The translations under genes were made by a program, and so were the position numbers. A stretch of DNA of 64,000 nucleotides, from the NCBI GenBank assembly GCA_963575745.1, contig CAUYUJ010019618.1, positions 1-64,000 of the forward strand, read 5' to 3'. Shown in pieces: positions 36,122 through 46,410 of this stretch (positions are counted from its first letter, which is position 1; each line of letters opens with the position of its first letter). This DNA comes from Prorocentrum cordatum. Lineage: Eukaryota; Sar; Dinophyceae; Prorocentrales; Prorocentraceae. The notes beneath the pieces were generated by a model, which saw nothing but the letters and a program-made list of their open reading frames with translations, was not told where the DNA came from and ran no database searches.

Positions 36122-37266
36122 GTTAGACCTCGTCGAATATCAACACCCGTGGGAGGATAACGGAAGAAGAGGATGAGTGGAGGAGGAAAGAATAGAAAGC
36201 ATGAAATCCCCCTGGAGGTTTCAATCAGCAAGCGAGGGTAGTCCAGACTCAACGCGGGTGCCGCCTGCATGGCACCTTGCCTGTTGTGCGCGGACATCAG
36301 GGGTGCCAGCCCCCCTTTCTCGTGGGACCGCGCGTGCTCTTCAGATAGTTGACGGTTGAAGTTCAGATATTTCTCAGCGCCACGATGCATGATAGTGTAT
36401 GCTATTTTTGCGTGCAATCCGCGGCGAGAAGTGACCCCAATGCAGAGTCAGATATCATTCTCCTCTCCCCCTCTCCCCTCCCTTCCCCCCCTTCATCCTC
36501 CCCTTCTCCCTTCCCGTCCCCCTCCCCGCCCCACTCCCCTTGCCCCCCCCGTATGTGGATAGGATTGACGCTCGGATGAAGTATTGACACTCGGATGGGG
36601 ATTAAGGGTGATTAACGCTCGGATGGGGATCAAAGACGCTCGGATGGCGATTGGCATTCGGATGACGATTGACCCTCGGACGTCAAGCGGATGCATGTGT
36701 CGATTGATACTCAGATGGGGATCCAGTGAGGTAGAACGAGGAGCATCGGGGTAGAGCGGAGGACGGAGAGGTGGGACGGTATCGACGAGGAGGATCGGAG
36801 GAGGTAGGAGGTAGAACGGTAGGCGTGATGAAGAATCGGCGGTATGACGAGGATCGAAGAAGACGATTGTAGGAGGAATCTGCTAGAACTCCGACCTGTG
36901 GTCAATGTTGTCTTGCGGGTGCCCCCTGGGCAAGGCTGGATGAGCTCGAGGCTGGTGCAAACATTCCTCCTCCTCCTCCTCCTCCTCCTCCTCCTCCCCG
37001 TCCTCCCGCTATCCTCCCCGTCTTCTCCTCATCTAGTTTTTTTCCTCTCTCTCCTCATCCTCTTTTTAGTTTTTGGCAGTAGCCGCCACGCGGCACGAAG
37101 TAATGAACGTAAGCGCGTGCTTGACATGGTAGCGGATCTGATATCAAGCCACATGATAATGAGTAAATGTTTATGAAAACAACACAAAAACGATAAAATC
37201 TCAATTCACATTAAAAAAAGCTCAAATCGACATAAAAAGCTCTTTTCGATATTGCCCGAAACTTGA
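36122..37266. repeat. Spacer with GCTCGGATG minisatellite and AT-rich end
   Basis: 36560-36720 has about eight irregular units built on (A/G)CTCGGATGG(G/C)GATT with 17-28 bp spacing. 36720-36850 is a GGTAGAACG(G/A)-type repeat, and (CTC)n lies at 36965-37000. 37080-37266 is AT-rich with CTCAATTCACATTAAAAAAAGCTC-like units that match the border of array 1. A plus frame around 36880-36960 might be an exon fragment; unsupported. Confidence 0.7.
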
Positions 37267-37287
37267 AAGCTCAATTATATTGAGCTT
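37267..37287. repeat. GCTCAAT palindrome at the left border of array 2
   Basis: AAGCTCAAT-TAT-ATTGAGCTT, with 9-bp arms, immediately before the minisatellite begins. It mirrors the palindrome at 23757-23775 that ends array 1. Confidence 0.9.
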
Positions 37288-37294
37288 TTGGGTC

Positions 37295-40291
37295 TCTGGG
37301 CAGGAGGGTGGCCCGGGAGGGTGGCCCGGGAGGGTGGCCCCGGGAGGGTGGCCCGGGAGGGTGGGCCCGGCAGGGTGGCCCAGGAGAGGAACTCGGGAGG
37401 GTGGGCCCGGGAGGGTGGCCCGGGAGGGTGGCCCGGGAGGGTGGCTCGGGAGGGTGGCCCGGGAGGGTGGCCCGGGAGGGTGGCCGGGGAGGGTCTCCGA
37501 GCGTGGAGCCCGGGAGGGTGGCCTGGCAGGGTGGTCTGGGAGGGTGGGCCCGGGAGAGTTGCCCGGGAGGGTGGGCCCGGGAAGGTGGCCCGGGAGGGTG
37601 GGGCTTCCGAGGGTGGCCCGGGAGGGCAGCTCGGAAGGGCAGCCCGAGAGAGTGGCTCGGGAGGGTGGCCCGGGAGGGTGGCCGGGGAGGGCAGCCCGCG
37701 AAGAGTGCCCGGGAGGGTTGCCCGGGAGGGTGGGCCCGGGAGGGTGGCGCCAGTCCGGAGTGGGGCCGGGAGGGTGGCCCGGGAGGGTGGCCCGGGAGGG
37801 TGGGCCCGGGAGGGTGGCCCGGGGGGGTGGCCCGGAGGGGTTGGGCCGGGAGGGTGGCCCGGGAGGGTGGCCCGGGAGGGTGGGCCCGGAAGGGTGGCCC
37901 GGGAAGGTGGCCCGGGAGGGTGGCCCGGGAGGGTGGCCCGGAAGGGTCCCCGAGAGTAGGGCCCGGGAGGGTGGCCCGGATGGTGGCCCAGGAGGGTGGC
38001 CCGGAGGGTGGCCCAGAGGGCCCGGGAGGGTGGCCCGGGAGGGTGGCCCAGAGGGGTGGTCTCCCGAGGTGGGGGCCGGGAGGGTGGCCCGGGAGCGCGG
38101 GGTTCCGAGGGTGCTCGAGCCCATGGAGGGTGGCCCGGGAGGGTGGCCCGGGAGGAGGGTGGCCCGGGAGGGTGGCCCGGGAGGTGGCCCAGGAGGGTGG
38201 CCCGGGAGGGTGGGCCCGGGAGGGTGGCCCGGGAGGGTGGCCCGGGAAGGTGGCCCGGGAGGGTGGCCCAGGGTGGCCCGGGAGGGTGGCCCGGGAGGGT
38301 GGGCCCGGGAGGGTGGGGCTCGGGAGGGTGGCCCGGGAAGGTAAGTCCGGGAGGGTGGCCCGGGAGGGTGGCCCGCGAAAGTGACCCAGGAGGGTGGCCC
38401 GGGAGGGTGGCCCGGGAGGGTGGGCCTGGGAGGGTGGCCCGGGAGGGTGGCCCGGGAGGGTGGCGCCCAGGAGGGTGGCGCCCAGGAGGGTAGGGTCTCC
38501 GAGGGTTGGGCCCTGGGAGGGTGGCCCGAGAGGGTGGCCCGGGAGGGTCCCCGAGGGTGGGCCCGGGCGGGTCCCCGAGGGCGGGGGGAGGGTGGGCCCG
38601 GGAGGATGGCTCTAGGGTGGGGTCTCCGAGGGTGGGGCCCGGGAGGGTGGCCCGGGAGGGTAGCCCGGGAGGGTGGAGTTCCGAGGGTGGAGTTCCGAGG
38701 GTGGAGTTCCGAAGGTGGGGCCTGGGAGGGTGGAGTTCCGATCCGAGGGAGGGTCCCCGAGGGCGGGGGGGGGGCCGGGAGGGTGGCCCGGGAGGGTTCC
38801 CGAGGGTGGGCCCGCGCAAGCGCGACGGGAGAAGGAGGAGGAGGGAGGAGGAGGGAGAGAGGGGGGAGGAGGGATGGAGGGAGGACGGCCACGAAGGGGA
38901 GTGCTCACGCCGGGAGGGTCCGGGACCGCGATCCACTGGCGCGATCCGGTTCGCGATTCGATATCGACAGGGTCGCGATCCGGTCCGCGATTCGATTCGG
39001 CGAGGTCGCGATCCGGTTCCCGGTTCGATTCGCCTGCGGTTCGCAGCGATCCGGTTCCAGGCGATGCGATTACGATTTCCCGACGGGGGCGCGCGGGCCC
39101 TCCCTGCCCGGCCTGCAGGAGCTGTGGCTGAACAACAACAGCATCGGCGCCGAGGGCGCGCGGGCCCTGGCGGGGGCGCTGCCCTCCCTGCCCGGCCTGC
39201 AGAAGCTGGGCCTGTTCGACAACAGCATCGGCGCCGAGGGCGCGCGGGCCCTGGCGGGGGCGCTGCCCTCCCTGCCCGGCCTGCAGGAGCTGCGCCTGGG
39301 CGGCAACAGAGGTCCGCACGAGATTCGATCCGGGTCGGTTCGATTCGGCGAATCGCATCGCCGCGAATGCCGATTCGATGCTGCCGCCGTCGAGGGAGGA
39401 GGACCGAGGTTCCAGGTTCGAGGTTCGGCCTCCGGCTTTTCGGCTGTTTTGGGCTCTCGGGGCGTCCGGTGCCCCCGCCTCCCTCTCCTCCAGGGGCCGC
39501 CGCCGACGGCGACGACGACGACGACGACGATGACGACGACGAGGAAGGGGTGGCCCGGGAGGGTGGCCGGAGGGTGGGCCCGGGAGGGTGGGGCCCGGGA
39601 GGGTGCCCCGGGAGGGTGGCACGGGAGAGTGGCCCGGGAGGGTGGCCCGGGAGGGTGGCCCGGGAGGATGGCCCGGGAGGGTGGCCCAGGAGGGTGGCCC
39701 GGGAGAGTGGCCCGGGAAGGTGGGCCCAGGAGGGTGGGCCTGGGAAGGTGGGCCCGGGAAGGTGGCCCGGGAGAGTAGGCCCGGGAGGGTGGGCCCGGCA
39801 GGGTGGCCCGGGAGGGTGGCCCGGGAGGGTGGCCCGGGAGGGTGGCCCGGGAGGGTGGGCCTGGGAGGGTGGGCCCGGCAGGTTGGCCCGGGAGGAGGCC
39901 CGGGAGGGTGCGCTCGGAAAGGTGGCCCGGCAGGGTGGCCCGGGAGGGTGGAGCGGGAGGGTGGCCTGGAGGGTGGCCCGGGAGGGTGGGCGCGGAAAGG
40001 TGGCTCGGAAGGCTAGCCCGGGAGAATGGCTCGGGAGGGTGGCCCGAGAGGGTGACCCGGGCGGGTGGCCCGGGAGGGCAGCCCGGGAGAATGGGCCCGG
40101 GAGGGTGGCCCGGGAGGGTGGCCCGGGAGGGTGGCCCGGGAGGGTGGCCCGGGAGGGTGGCACGGGAGGGTGGCCGGGGAGGTAGCCCGGGAAGGTGGCC
40201 CGGGAGGGTGGCCCGGGAGGATGGCCCGGGAGGGTCCCCGAGGGTAGGGTGGAGTTCCGAGGGTGGGGCTCGGGAGGGTGGAGTTCCGAGG
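37295..40291. repeat. 13-bp minisatellite array 2, left part
   Basis: The GGGTGGCCCGGGA array resumes here, with higher-order variants GGAGTTCCGAGGGT, GGTCTCCGAGGGT and GGTCCCCGAGGGT. It is interrupted at about 38896-39545 by a leucine-rich-repeat fragment. 38740-38895 (with GCGCAAGCGCGACGGGAG and a GGA-rich tail) is repeated at 42895-43050, so the array has long duplicated blocks. Very long ORFs on both strands are repeat artefacts. Confidence 0.95.
38896..39545 (+). pseudogene. Leucine-rich-repeat fragment embedded in the array
   Basis: At 39095-39312 a plus frame encodes two and a half 28-residue ribonuclease-inhibitor-type repeats (LPGLQELWLNNNSIGAEG and again LPGLQKLGLFDNSIGAEG); the nucleotide period is 84 bp. 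It is bordered by GCGATCCGGTTCGCGATTCG-type repeats on both sides and then a (GAC)n tract. The equivalent block at 43050 has minisatellite where this begins, so the segment was inserted or captured. No start, stop or splice context, so it is treated as a fragment. Confidence 0.7.
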
Positions 40292-40434
40292 TGTGGCAGC
40301 AGGAGAGGCAAGCGAAATGTTTTCCCTTGAGCCATAAGTGGAACGGACGTCACACATGATGGTCCTCTGACCATCTGTCCCTGAGTGAAACGCATATGCT
40401 AAACCTATGTCACAAAATATGGTCCCCAGCAACA
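40292..40434 (-). repeat. 3' LTR, 143 bp
   Basis: Downstream LTR relative to the minus-strand gag. Begins TGTGGCAGCAGG and ends CCAGCAACA on the plus strand. It differs from the other copy at four sites (GGCAAG/GGAAAG, CCATAAG/CCGTAAG, TGTCACA/TGTCGCA, GGTCCCC/GGTCTCC). The sequence just inside, 40435-40460, is only weakly purine-rich on the minus strand. Confidence 0.93.
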
Positions 40435-40581
40435 TGGGTCCAACTTTCTCTAGGTTTAGCATTCCCCGGAAAATACTACAGAAGTCCGTGTCCACTGCCT
40501 TGCAGTGTCGGTCGGTATCGTGCCGATCGACGAACTCTGAAACTCGAAGCAGCAGCGCAGAGGATAAGAGAGGATAGCAGA

Positions 40582-42639
40582 CTATTGGAAAACGGAGCAG
40601 GAGGAAGAGGGAGAGGAAGGGATGGACGGGAGGACACCACCACCACCACCACCGACCAGGCCAGGAGGGGCAAGCTCGTCCAGGTGGGCTCGGTGCTCTG
40701 GAGGAATCTCTACGAAACGAAGGCCGTGCACCGCGAGCGCCTCGGACTCGCGGTTGAGAGCCTCCACGCCCACCAGGTCGGTGCCGGCGCCGGGGTCGAT
40801 GAGACCCTGAGTGGAGGACGCGGCCAAAAACACCGAGTTGCTCGTGATCTCCTCCTCGACCTCACGCCAGGCGGGTGCACTCCAGCCGTCCATCGTGTTG
40901 GAAGCCACTCCCTCGAACATGTACGCCGAGGCACTGCGCCGAGGAGGAGGAGGTCTCCTGCCGCCTACGTCCTTCTTGGCTGCCTCCTTCTTGGCTCCGC
41001 CGGCATTGGGGCACTCACGTCCCCAGTGCCCCTTCTCGTGACACAGCTTGCACTTGGTGACCTTCATCAGCTGTTCCTGCGTCAAGAAGCGTCTCCGCCC
41101 GGGTGGAGGCCTTCGTCCAGCTCCGCCTCCGCGCTCAGGTCGGTCTCGCCTCATCCTGCCTCGGCCCTCCGGCCTGGGAGGAGGCAGTCCTCCTCCGCCT
41201 CGGCCCTTGGAGCCGAAGTACTCTCGATCACGGCGTGCAGCTCGCTTCAGATCTTTGTTCTGCTTCCAAGAGCGGTTGTTCGTCAACTCCGCCATGACCA
41301 GCTCGATGTCGTCTTCGCCGACGTCCATGTCGTCGATCTCCGCCATCAGCGCCTCGACGTCCTCCTCATCCAGCTCGTCGCTGCCCTCGTCGCCCTCGTC
41401 GTAGTAGTCCTCGTCGGCCTCTTCCTCCTGGTGACTGCCACCGTCGTGAAACCGACCTGCTGACCGACCGAGGTGAGTTGAGGAGGAGGGAGGAGACTGA
41501 AAACCAGGAAAGGTGTCAGAGCGTGCGCCCGGACCTGAGTCCTCAGGAGATGCCGACGTCGCCAGCATGCTGCCCGGCCCGGCCTTGCCCGGCAGCAGCT
41601 TCTCGGTCCCGACCGAGGAGTCGAGCTGGCGCAGCGCCCACTTCACGTTGTGGTACGTGAGGTCGCCGCGCGTCAGCGCCCGGAGGTTCTGGATGCCCTG
41701 AGGAGTCAGGTTCGCGCCTTCCTCAAAGAACAGCCCCTTCAGCTTGTCGGACATCCAGAGGTCGTGTCCCTCGGCCTCGGTGTACTCCGCCTCACGGCGG
41801 CTCACGAACTGGGTCAGCGTCTCGTTCTTGGGGTCCCGAACGGCGTCGTACAGCGCCTTTCGCCCAGCTCGCCGAAGCTCATCTCCTTCCCGTTCGCCTA
41901 TCATGAGGTCCATTCTCTTGAGAATGATGTCCAGCCACTTGCTCGATGTTAGATCATCATCTGGTATATCCTCGAACCTGGCCTGCATCGACCACTCGAA
42001 CAAGCCCATGAATTTTTCTGATCTGCGCCACACGGCTACGTCCGTATTGTCATTCCATCTCTTGATCGAGCGCTTCCACTGCCTATAGTGTGCCCAGCCC
42101 AACCACGCGGGTGGATCCGTGTAGTCTCCGCGGCCACCTGTCCAGCTGCTAGATTCCCACCAGCCATTCCACTTCCGATCCTTCCAGTCGGAGGTGTCGT
42201 TCCAGTCCGGGGTGTCCTTCCAGCCCTCGGACTTGTCCTTCTGATCCTTCCAGCCTTCTCGCCAGCCAGTCGTCGTCTCTCCTGCTGCGCTGTCTCTTGG
42301 CTGCGAGTCGGCCGGCCGTCCGTGTCCACTGGCCCACGGGTCGTCCTGGTCAACCCATGGGTCTCGCTGCTGCTGCTGCTGACCAAAATGGTCTCTGATG
42401 GTCTGCTTGACCATCCTCTGGACGCTCTTCAAGAGGGCGTCCGTGTCTATGCCCGCGCCTGCCCTCGGAGCCGCTGCAGGTGATGTCCCCGGCGCCCCTG
42501 CCGAAGATCCTGCAGCCGTCTGCCCCGCTGGTCGCGCCTCAGCGGCGCTGCTGCCCGCTGGGACACCCTCGGCCCTTCTCGTCGCCATACTCGCGAATGT
42601 GTCGTCATCCTCCGCGGGCATTCGCCGTGGATCCTCCAC
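40582..42639 (-). CDS. gag: Gag polyprotein with CCHC zinc knuckle and partial protease
   Basis: Structural protein of the LTR element; packages the RNA. The frame is 685 codons; the first ATG is at about 42621 (MPAEDDDTFASM). Order: Ala/Pro-rich N-terminus; Gln run; a WKD-repeat linker (EGWKDTPDWNDTSDWKD); a helical capsid-like region (YRQWKRSIKRWNDNTDVAVW to LRQLDSSV); an acidic segment; an Arg/Gly-rich segment; the knuckle CKLCHEKGHWGREC (CX2CX4HX4C) at about residue 550; then GLIDPGAGTDLVG, which sits where a retropepsin D(T/S)GA would be but reads DPGA. The frame ends about 60 codons later, so protease is incomplete and probably inactive. The rest of pol has been lost. Confidence 0.9.
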   Translation of the reverse strand: MEDPRRMPAEDDDTFASMATRRAEGVPAGSSAAEARPAGQTAAGSSAGAPGTSPAAAPRAGAGIDTDALLKSVQRMVKQTIRDHFGQQQQQRDPWVDQDDPWASGHGRPADSQPRDSAAGETTTGWREGWKDQKDKSEGWKDTPDWNDTSDWKDRKWNGWWESSSWTGGRGDYTDPPAWLGWAHYRQWKRSIKRWNDNTDVAVWRRSEKFMGLFEWSMQARFEDIPDDDLTSSKWLDIILKRMDLMIGEREGDELRRAGRKALYDAVRDPKNETLTQFVSRREAEYTEAEGHDLWMSDKLKGLFFEEGANLTPQGIQNLRALTRGDLTYHNVKWALRQLDSSVGTEKLLPGKAGPGSMLATSASPEDSGPGARSDTFPGFQSPPSSSTHLGRSAGRFHDGGSHQEEEADEDYYDEGDEGSDELDEEDVEALMAEIDDMDVGEDDIELVMAELTNNRSWKQNKDLKRAARRDREYFGSKGRGGGGLPPPRPEGRGRMRRDRPERGGGAGRRPPPGRRRFLTQEQLMKVTKCKLCHEKGHWGRECPNAGGAKKEAAKKDVGGRRPPPPRRSASAYMFEGVASNTMDGWSAPAWREVEEEITSNSVFLAASSTQGLIDPGAGTDLVGVEALNRESEALAVHGLRFVEIPPEHRAHLDELAPPGLVGGGGGGVLPSIPSSPSSSCSVFQ

Positions 42640-42737
42640 CGCTCAGCGGTGCGAGCGGAACCTGGCCCAAGGCGCGCGAGCGCGGGCGCCCGGCCGTCAC
42701 GGCCTCGCGCCTTTGCCCATGGATGGCCCCGGGCCCG

Positions 42738-42754
42738 ATCCCGCTCCGCTACCA
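42738..42754 (-). promoter_or_regulatory. Primer-binding site, initiator tRNA-Met type
   Basis: Two bases inside the 5' LTR the minus strand reads TGGTAGCGGAGCGGGAT. This is close to the plant and fungal copia site TGGTATCAGAGC (10 of 12) and complementary to a tRNA ending GCTCCGCTACCA, as expected for an initiator Met tRNA. Such a site primes minus-strand DNA synthesis. Confidence 0.85.
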
Positions 42755-42756
42755 AC

Positions 42757-42899
42757 TGTGGCAGCAGGAGAGGAAAGCGAAATGTTTTCCCTTGAGCCGT
42801 AAGTGGAACGGACGTCACACATGATGGTCCTCTGACCATCTGTCCCTGAGTGAAACGCATATGCTAAACCTATGTCGCAAAATATGGTCTCCAGCAACA
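42757..42899 (-). repeat. 5' LTR, 143 bp
   Basis: Upstream LTR relative to gag, same length as the other copy. It directly abuts the primer-binding site on its inner side and the 13-bp array on its outer side. Any promoter for the element should lie here, but no TATA-like box is visible. Confidence 0.93.
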
Positions 42900-45800
42900 G
42901 AGGGAGGGTCCCCGAGGGCGGGGGGTGGGCCGGGAGGGTGGCCCGGGAGGGTCCCCGAGGGTGGGCCTGCGCAAGCGCGACGGGAGGAGGAGGAGGGAGG
43001 AGGAGGGAGAGAGGGGGGAGGAGGGATGCACCATGGAGGGAGGACGGCCCGGGAGGGTGGCCCGGGAGGATGGCCCAGGAGGGTGGCCCGCGAAGGTGGC
43101 CCAGGAGGGTGGCCCGGGAGGGTGGCCCGGGAGGGTGGCCCGGGAGGGTGGCGCGGGAGGGTGGCCCGGGAGGGTGGCCGGGGAGAGTGGCCGGGGAGGG
43201 TGGCCTGGGAGGGTGGCCCGGGAGGGTGGCCCGGGAGGGTGGCCCGGGAGGGTGCGCCCGGGAGGGTGGCCCGGAAGGTGTCCCGGGAGGGTGGGCCCGG
43301 GAGGATGCCCCGAGAGGGTGGCGCCCAGGAGGGTGGCGCCCAGGAGGGTGGGGTCTCCGAGGGTGGCGCCCGGGAGGGTGGCCCGGGAGGGCGGGGTTCC
43401 GAGGGTGGAGCCCCTGGAAGGTGGCCCGGGAGGGTGGCCCGGGAGGGTCCCCGAGGGTGGGCCCGGGCGGGTCCCCGAGGGCGGGGGGAGGGGGCTCGGG
43501 AGGATGGCCCTAGGTGGGGTCTCCGAGGGTGGGCCCGGGAGGGTGGCCCGGGAGGGTGGCCCGGGAGGGTGGAGTTCGAGGGTGGAAGTTCCGAAGTTCC
43601 GAGGTGGAGTTCCGGTTCCGAGAGGTGGGGCCCAGGAGGCAGGAGGAGGGAGTGGTCCCATCCGGGGGGGGGTGGCCCCTGGAGGGTGGCCCCAGGAGGG
43701 TGGCCCGAGAGGGTGGCCCCAGGAGGGTGGCCCGAGAGGGTGGCCCCGGGAGGGTGGCCCGGGAAGGTGGGCCGGGAGGGTCCCCGAGAGCGGAGCTCGG
43801 GAGGGTGGGGCCCGGGAGGGTGGCCCGGGAGGGTGGCCCGGGAGGGTGGCCGGGGAGGGTCTCCGAGGGTGGGGCTCGGGAGGGTGGGGCCCGGGAGGGT
43901 GGGCCCGGGAGGGTGGTGCCCAGGAGGGTGGCCCAGGAGGGTAGCCCGGGAGGGTGGCTCGGGAGGGTGGCCCGGGAGGGTGCCGCCCAGGAGGGTGGCG
44001 CGGGAGGGTGGCCCGGGAGTGCAGCCCGGGGGTGGGCCGGGAGGGTTTCCGAGGGTGCGGCCGGGAAGACCGCCCGGCAGGGTGGCCCGGGAGGGTGGCT
44101 CGGGAGGGTGGGCCCGGGAGGGTGGCCCGGGAGGGTGGGCCCGGGAGGGTGGGCCCGGGAAGGGTGGCCCGATGAGGTGGCCCGGAGGAGTGGCCCGGGA
44201 GGTTACCGAGGGTTGGGGCCCCGGGAGGTGGGCCGGGAGAGTGGGCCCGCCGGAGGCTGGCCCGGAGGTGGGCCCACAGGATGGCCCGGGAGGGTGGTCC
44301 CGGGAGGGTGGCCCGGGTGGGTGGCCGGAGGGTGGGCCCGGGAGGGTGGGGCCCGGGAGGGTGCCCCGAGAGGGTAGCCCGGGAGGGTGGCCCGGGAGGG
44401 TGGCCCGGGAGAGTGGCCCGGGAGGGTGGGCCCGGGAGGGTGGCCCGGGAGGGTGGCCCGGGAGGCCGGGAGGATGCCCCGAGAGGGTGGCGCCCAGGAG
44501 TGTGGCGCCCAGGAGGGTGGGGTCTCCGAGGGTGGGGCCCGGGAGGGTGGTCCGGGAGGGCGGGGCTCCGAGGGTGGAGCCCCTGGAGGGTGGCCCGGGA
44601 GGGTGGCCCCCGGGAGGGTGGCCCGGGAGGGTCCCCGAGTGTGGGCCCGGGAGGGTGGCCCCGGGAGGGTGGCCCCGGGAGGGTGGGTTTCGGCAGGGTG
44701 GCCCGGGAGGGTGGGGCCCGGGAGGGTGGTCCGGGAGGGTGGCCCGGGAGGGTTGCCCCGGGAGGGTGGCCCGGGAGGGTGGGCCCGGGAGGGTGGCCCG
44801 GGAGGATGGGCCCGGGAGGGTGGCCCCGGGAGGGTGGCCCGGGAGGGTGGCCCGAGAGGGTGGCCCGGGAGGGTGGTGCGGGAGGGTGGCCTGGCAGGGT
44901 GGCCCGGGAGGGTGGCCCGAGAGGGTGGCCCCGGGAGTGCGGGAGGGTGGGCCGGGAGGGTCTCCGAGAGCGGGGCCCGGGAGGGTGGGGCTCGGGAGGG
45001 TGGGCCCGGGAGGGTGGCCCGGGAGGGTGGGCCCGGGAGGGTGGGCCCGGGAGGGTGGCCGGGGAGGGTCTCCGAGGGTGGGGCCCGGGAGGGTGGGGGC
45101 CAGGAGGGTGGGCCCACAGGAGGGTGGCCCAGGAAGGTAAGCTTGGGAGGGTGGCTCGGGAGGGTGCCCCGGGAGGGTGGCCCCAGGAGGGTGGCCCGGG
45201 AGGGTAGCGCCCAGGAGGGTGGCGCGGGAGGGTGCCCCGGGAGTGCAGCCCGGGAGGGTGTGCCCGGGAGGGCCCGGGAGGGTGGCCCGGGAGGATGGCC
45301 CGGGAGGGTTTCCGAGGGTGGGGCCGGGAAGGCCGCCGGGGAGGGTGGCCCGGGAGGGTGGCACGGGAGGGTGGGCCCGGGAGGGTGGGCCCGGGAGGGT
45401 GGGCCACTTGAGGTGTTGTCGGGATCGCCGGGAGGTAGTCCGGGAGGGTGGGCCCGGGAGGGTGGCCCGGGAGGGTGGCCCGGGAGGGTGGCCCGGGAGG
45501 GTGTGCCCGGGAGGGTGGGCCCGGGAGGGTGGCCCGGGAAGGTAGCCCCGGGAGGGTGGCCCGGGAGTGTGGGCCCGGGAGGAGTGGCCCGGGAGGGGTG
45601 GCTCGGGAGGGTGGCTCGGGAGGGATGGCCCGGCCCGGAGGGTCCCCGAGGGTGGTGCCAGGACGGGTGGCCCGGGAGGGTGGGCCTGGGAGGGTGGCCC
45701 GGGAGGGTGGCCCGGGAGGGTTCCCGGGAGGGTGGCCGGGGAGAGTGGCCCCGGAGGCTGGCCCCGGAGGGTGGGCCCACGAGGGTGGCCCGGGAGGGTG

Positions 45801-46275
45801 GCCCGGGAGCGTGGCCCGGGAGGGTGGCCCGGGAGGGTGGCCCGCGGAAAGGTGGGCCTGGGAGGGTGGGCCTGGGAGGGGTGGCCCTCGTGGCCCGTAG
45901 GGAGGCCCGGGAGGGTGCCCGTGAGGGTGGCCCGGGAGGGTGGCACGGGAGGGTGGCCCCCTGGGGATGGTCCCACCGAGGGTGGGCCCGAGGGTGGCTC
46001 GGGAGGGTGAGCCCAAGAGGGTGGCCCGGGAGGGTGGCCCGGGAGGGTCCCCGAGGGTGGGGCCCGGGAGGGTGGCCCGGGAGGGTGTGCCCGGGAGGGT
46101 GGCCCGGGAGGGTGCGCCCGGGAGGGTGCGCCCGGGAGGGTGGCCCGGGAAGGTCGCCCGGCAGGGTGGCCCGGGAGGGTGGCCCGGAGGGTCCCCGAGG
46201 GTGGGCCCCGGGAGGGTGTGCCCGGGAGGGTGGCCCGGGAGGGTGGGCCCGGGAGGGTGGCCCGGGAAGGTAGGC
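42900..46275. repeat. 13-bp minisatellite array 2, right part
   Basis: Continuation of the GGGTGGCCCGGGA array beyond the retrotransposon, 3.4 kb. Recurrent longer motifs (GGTGGCGCCCAGGAGGGT, GGTCTCCGAGGGTGGGGCC, GGTTTCCGAGGGT) mark higher-order blocks, for example near 43316, 44483 and 45200. The many ORFs of up to 1190 codons on the minus strand and 759 on the plus strand are repeat artefacts. Confidence 0.95.
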
Positions 46276-46283
46276 CCGTCGTA

Positions 46284-46398
46284 CTTGGGGAGTGTCTGCA
46301 GCCACTCCCCAAGAGTCGGAGTGGCTGAAACCGCGGGGGAACACATTGGTTGCAGCCACTGTGTACGTCCGTATCTGAGTGCTGCCGCACTCAGATAC
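46284..46398. other. Twin perfect hairpins at the 3' end of gene I
   Basis: Hairpin 1: CTTGGGGAGTG (46284-46294) pairs with CACTCCCCAAG (46303-46313), 8-nt loop. Hairpin 2: GTATCTGAGTG (46371-46381) pairs with CACTCAGATAC (46388-46398), 6-nt loop. They lie just past the stop of the minus-strand terminal exon (46411), so they would be in its 3' UTR or at its transcription end. Confidence 0.9.
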
Positions 46399-46410
46399 AG
46401 CCGCATCATT

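Larger units (their letters stand above)
40292..42899 (-). mobile_element. Gag-only LTR retrotransposon (Ty1/copia type), complete with both LTRs
   Basis: Direct repeats 40292-40434 and 42757-42899 are both 143 bp, begin TGT and end ACA, and differ at four positions by my count. Next to the 5' LTR (minus orientation) lies a primer-binding site matching the 3' end of initiator tRNA-Met. The interior has a single ORF, Gag plus a protease start, and no integrase, reverse transcriptase or RNase H. GAGG flanks both ends (40288-40291 and 42900-42903), a possible 4-bp target duplication. Removing the element and one GAGG leaves TTCCGAGGGAGGGTCCCCGA, which resembles an uninterrupted array unit at 38745-38770. 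It is non-autonomous and must rely on another element for replication enzymes. Confidence 0.9.
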
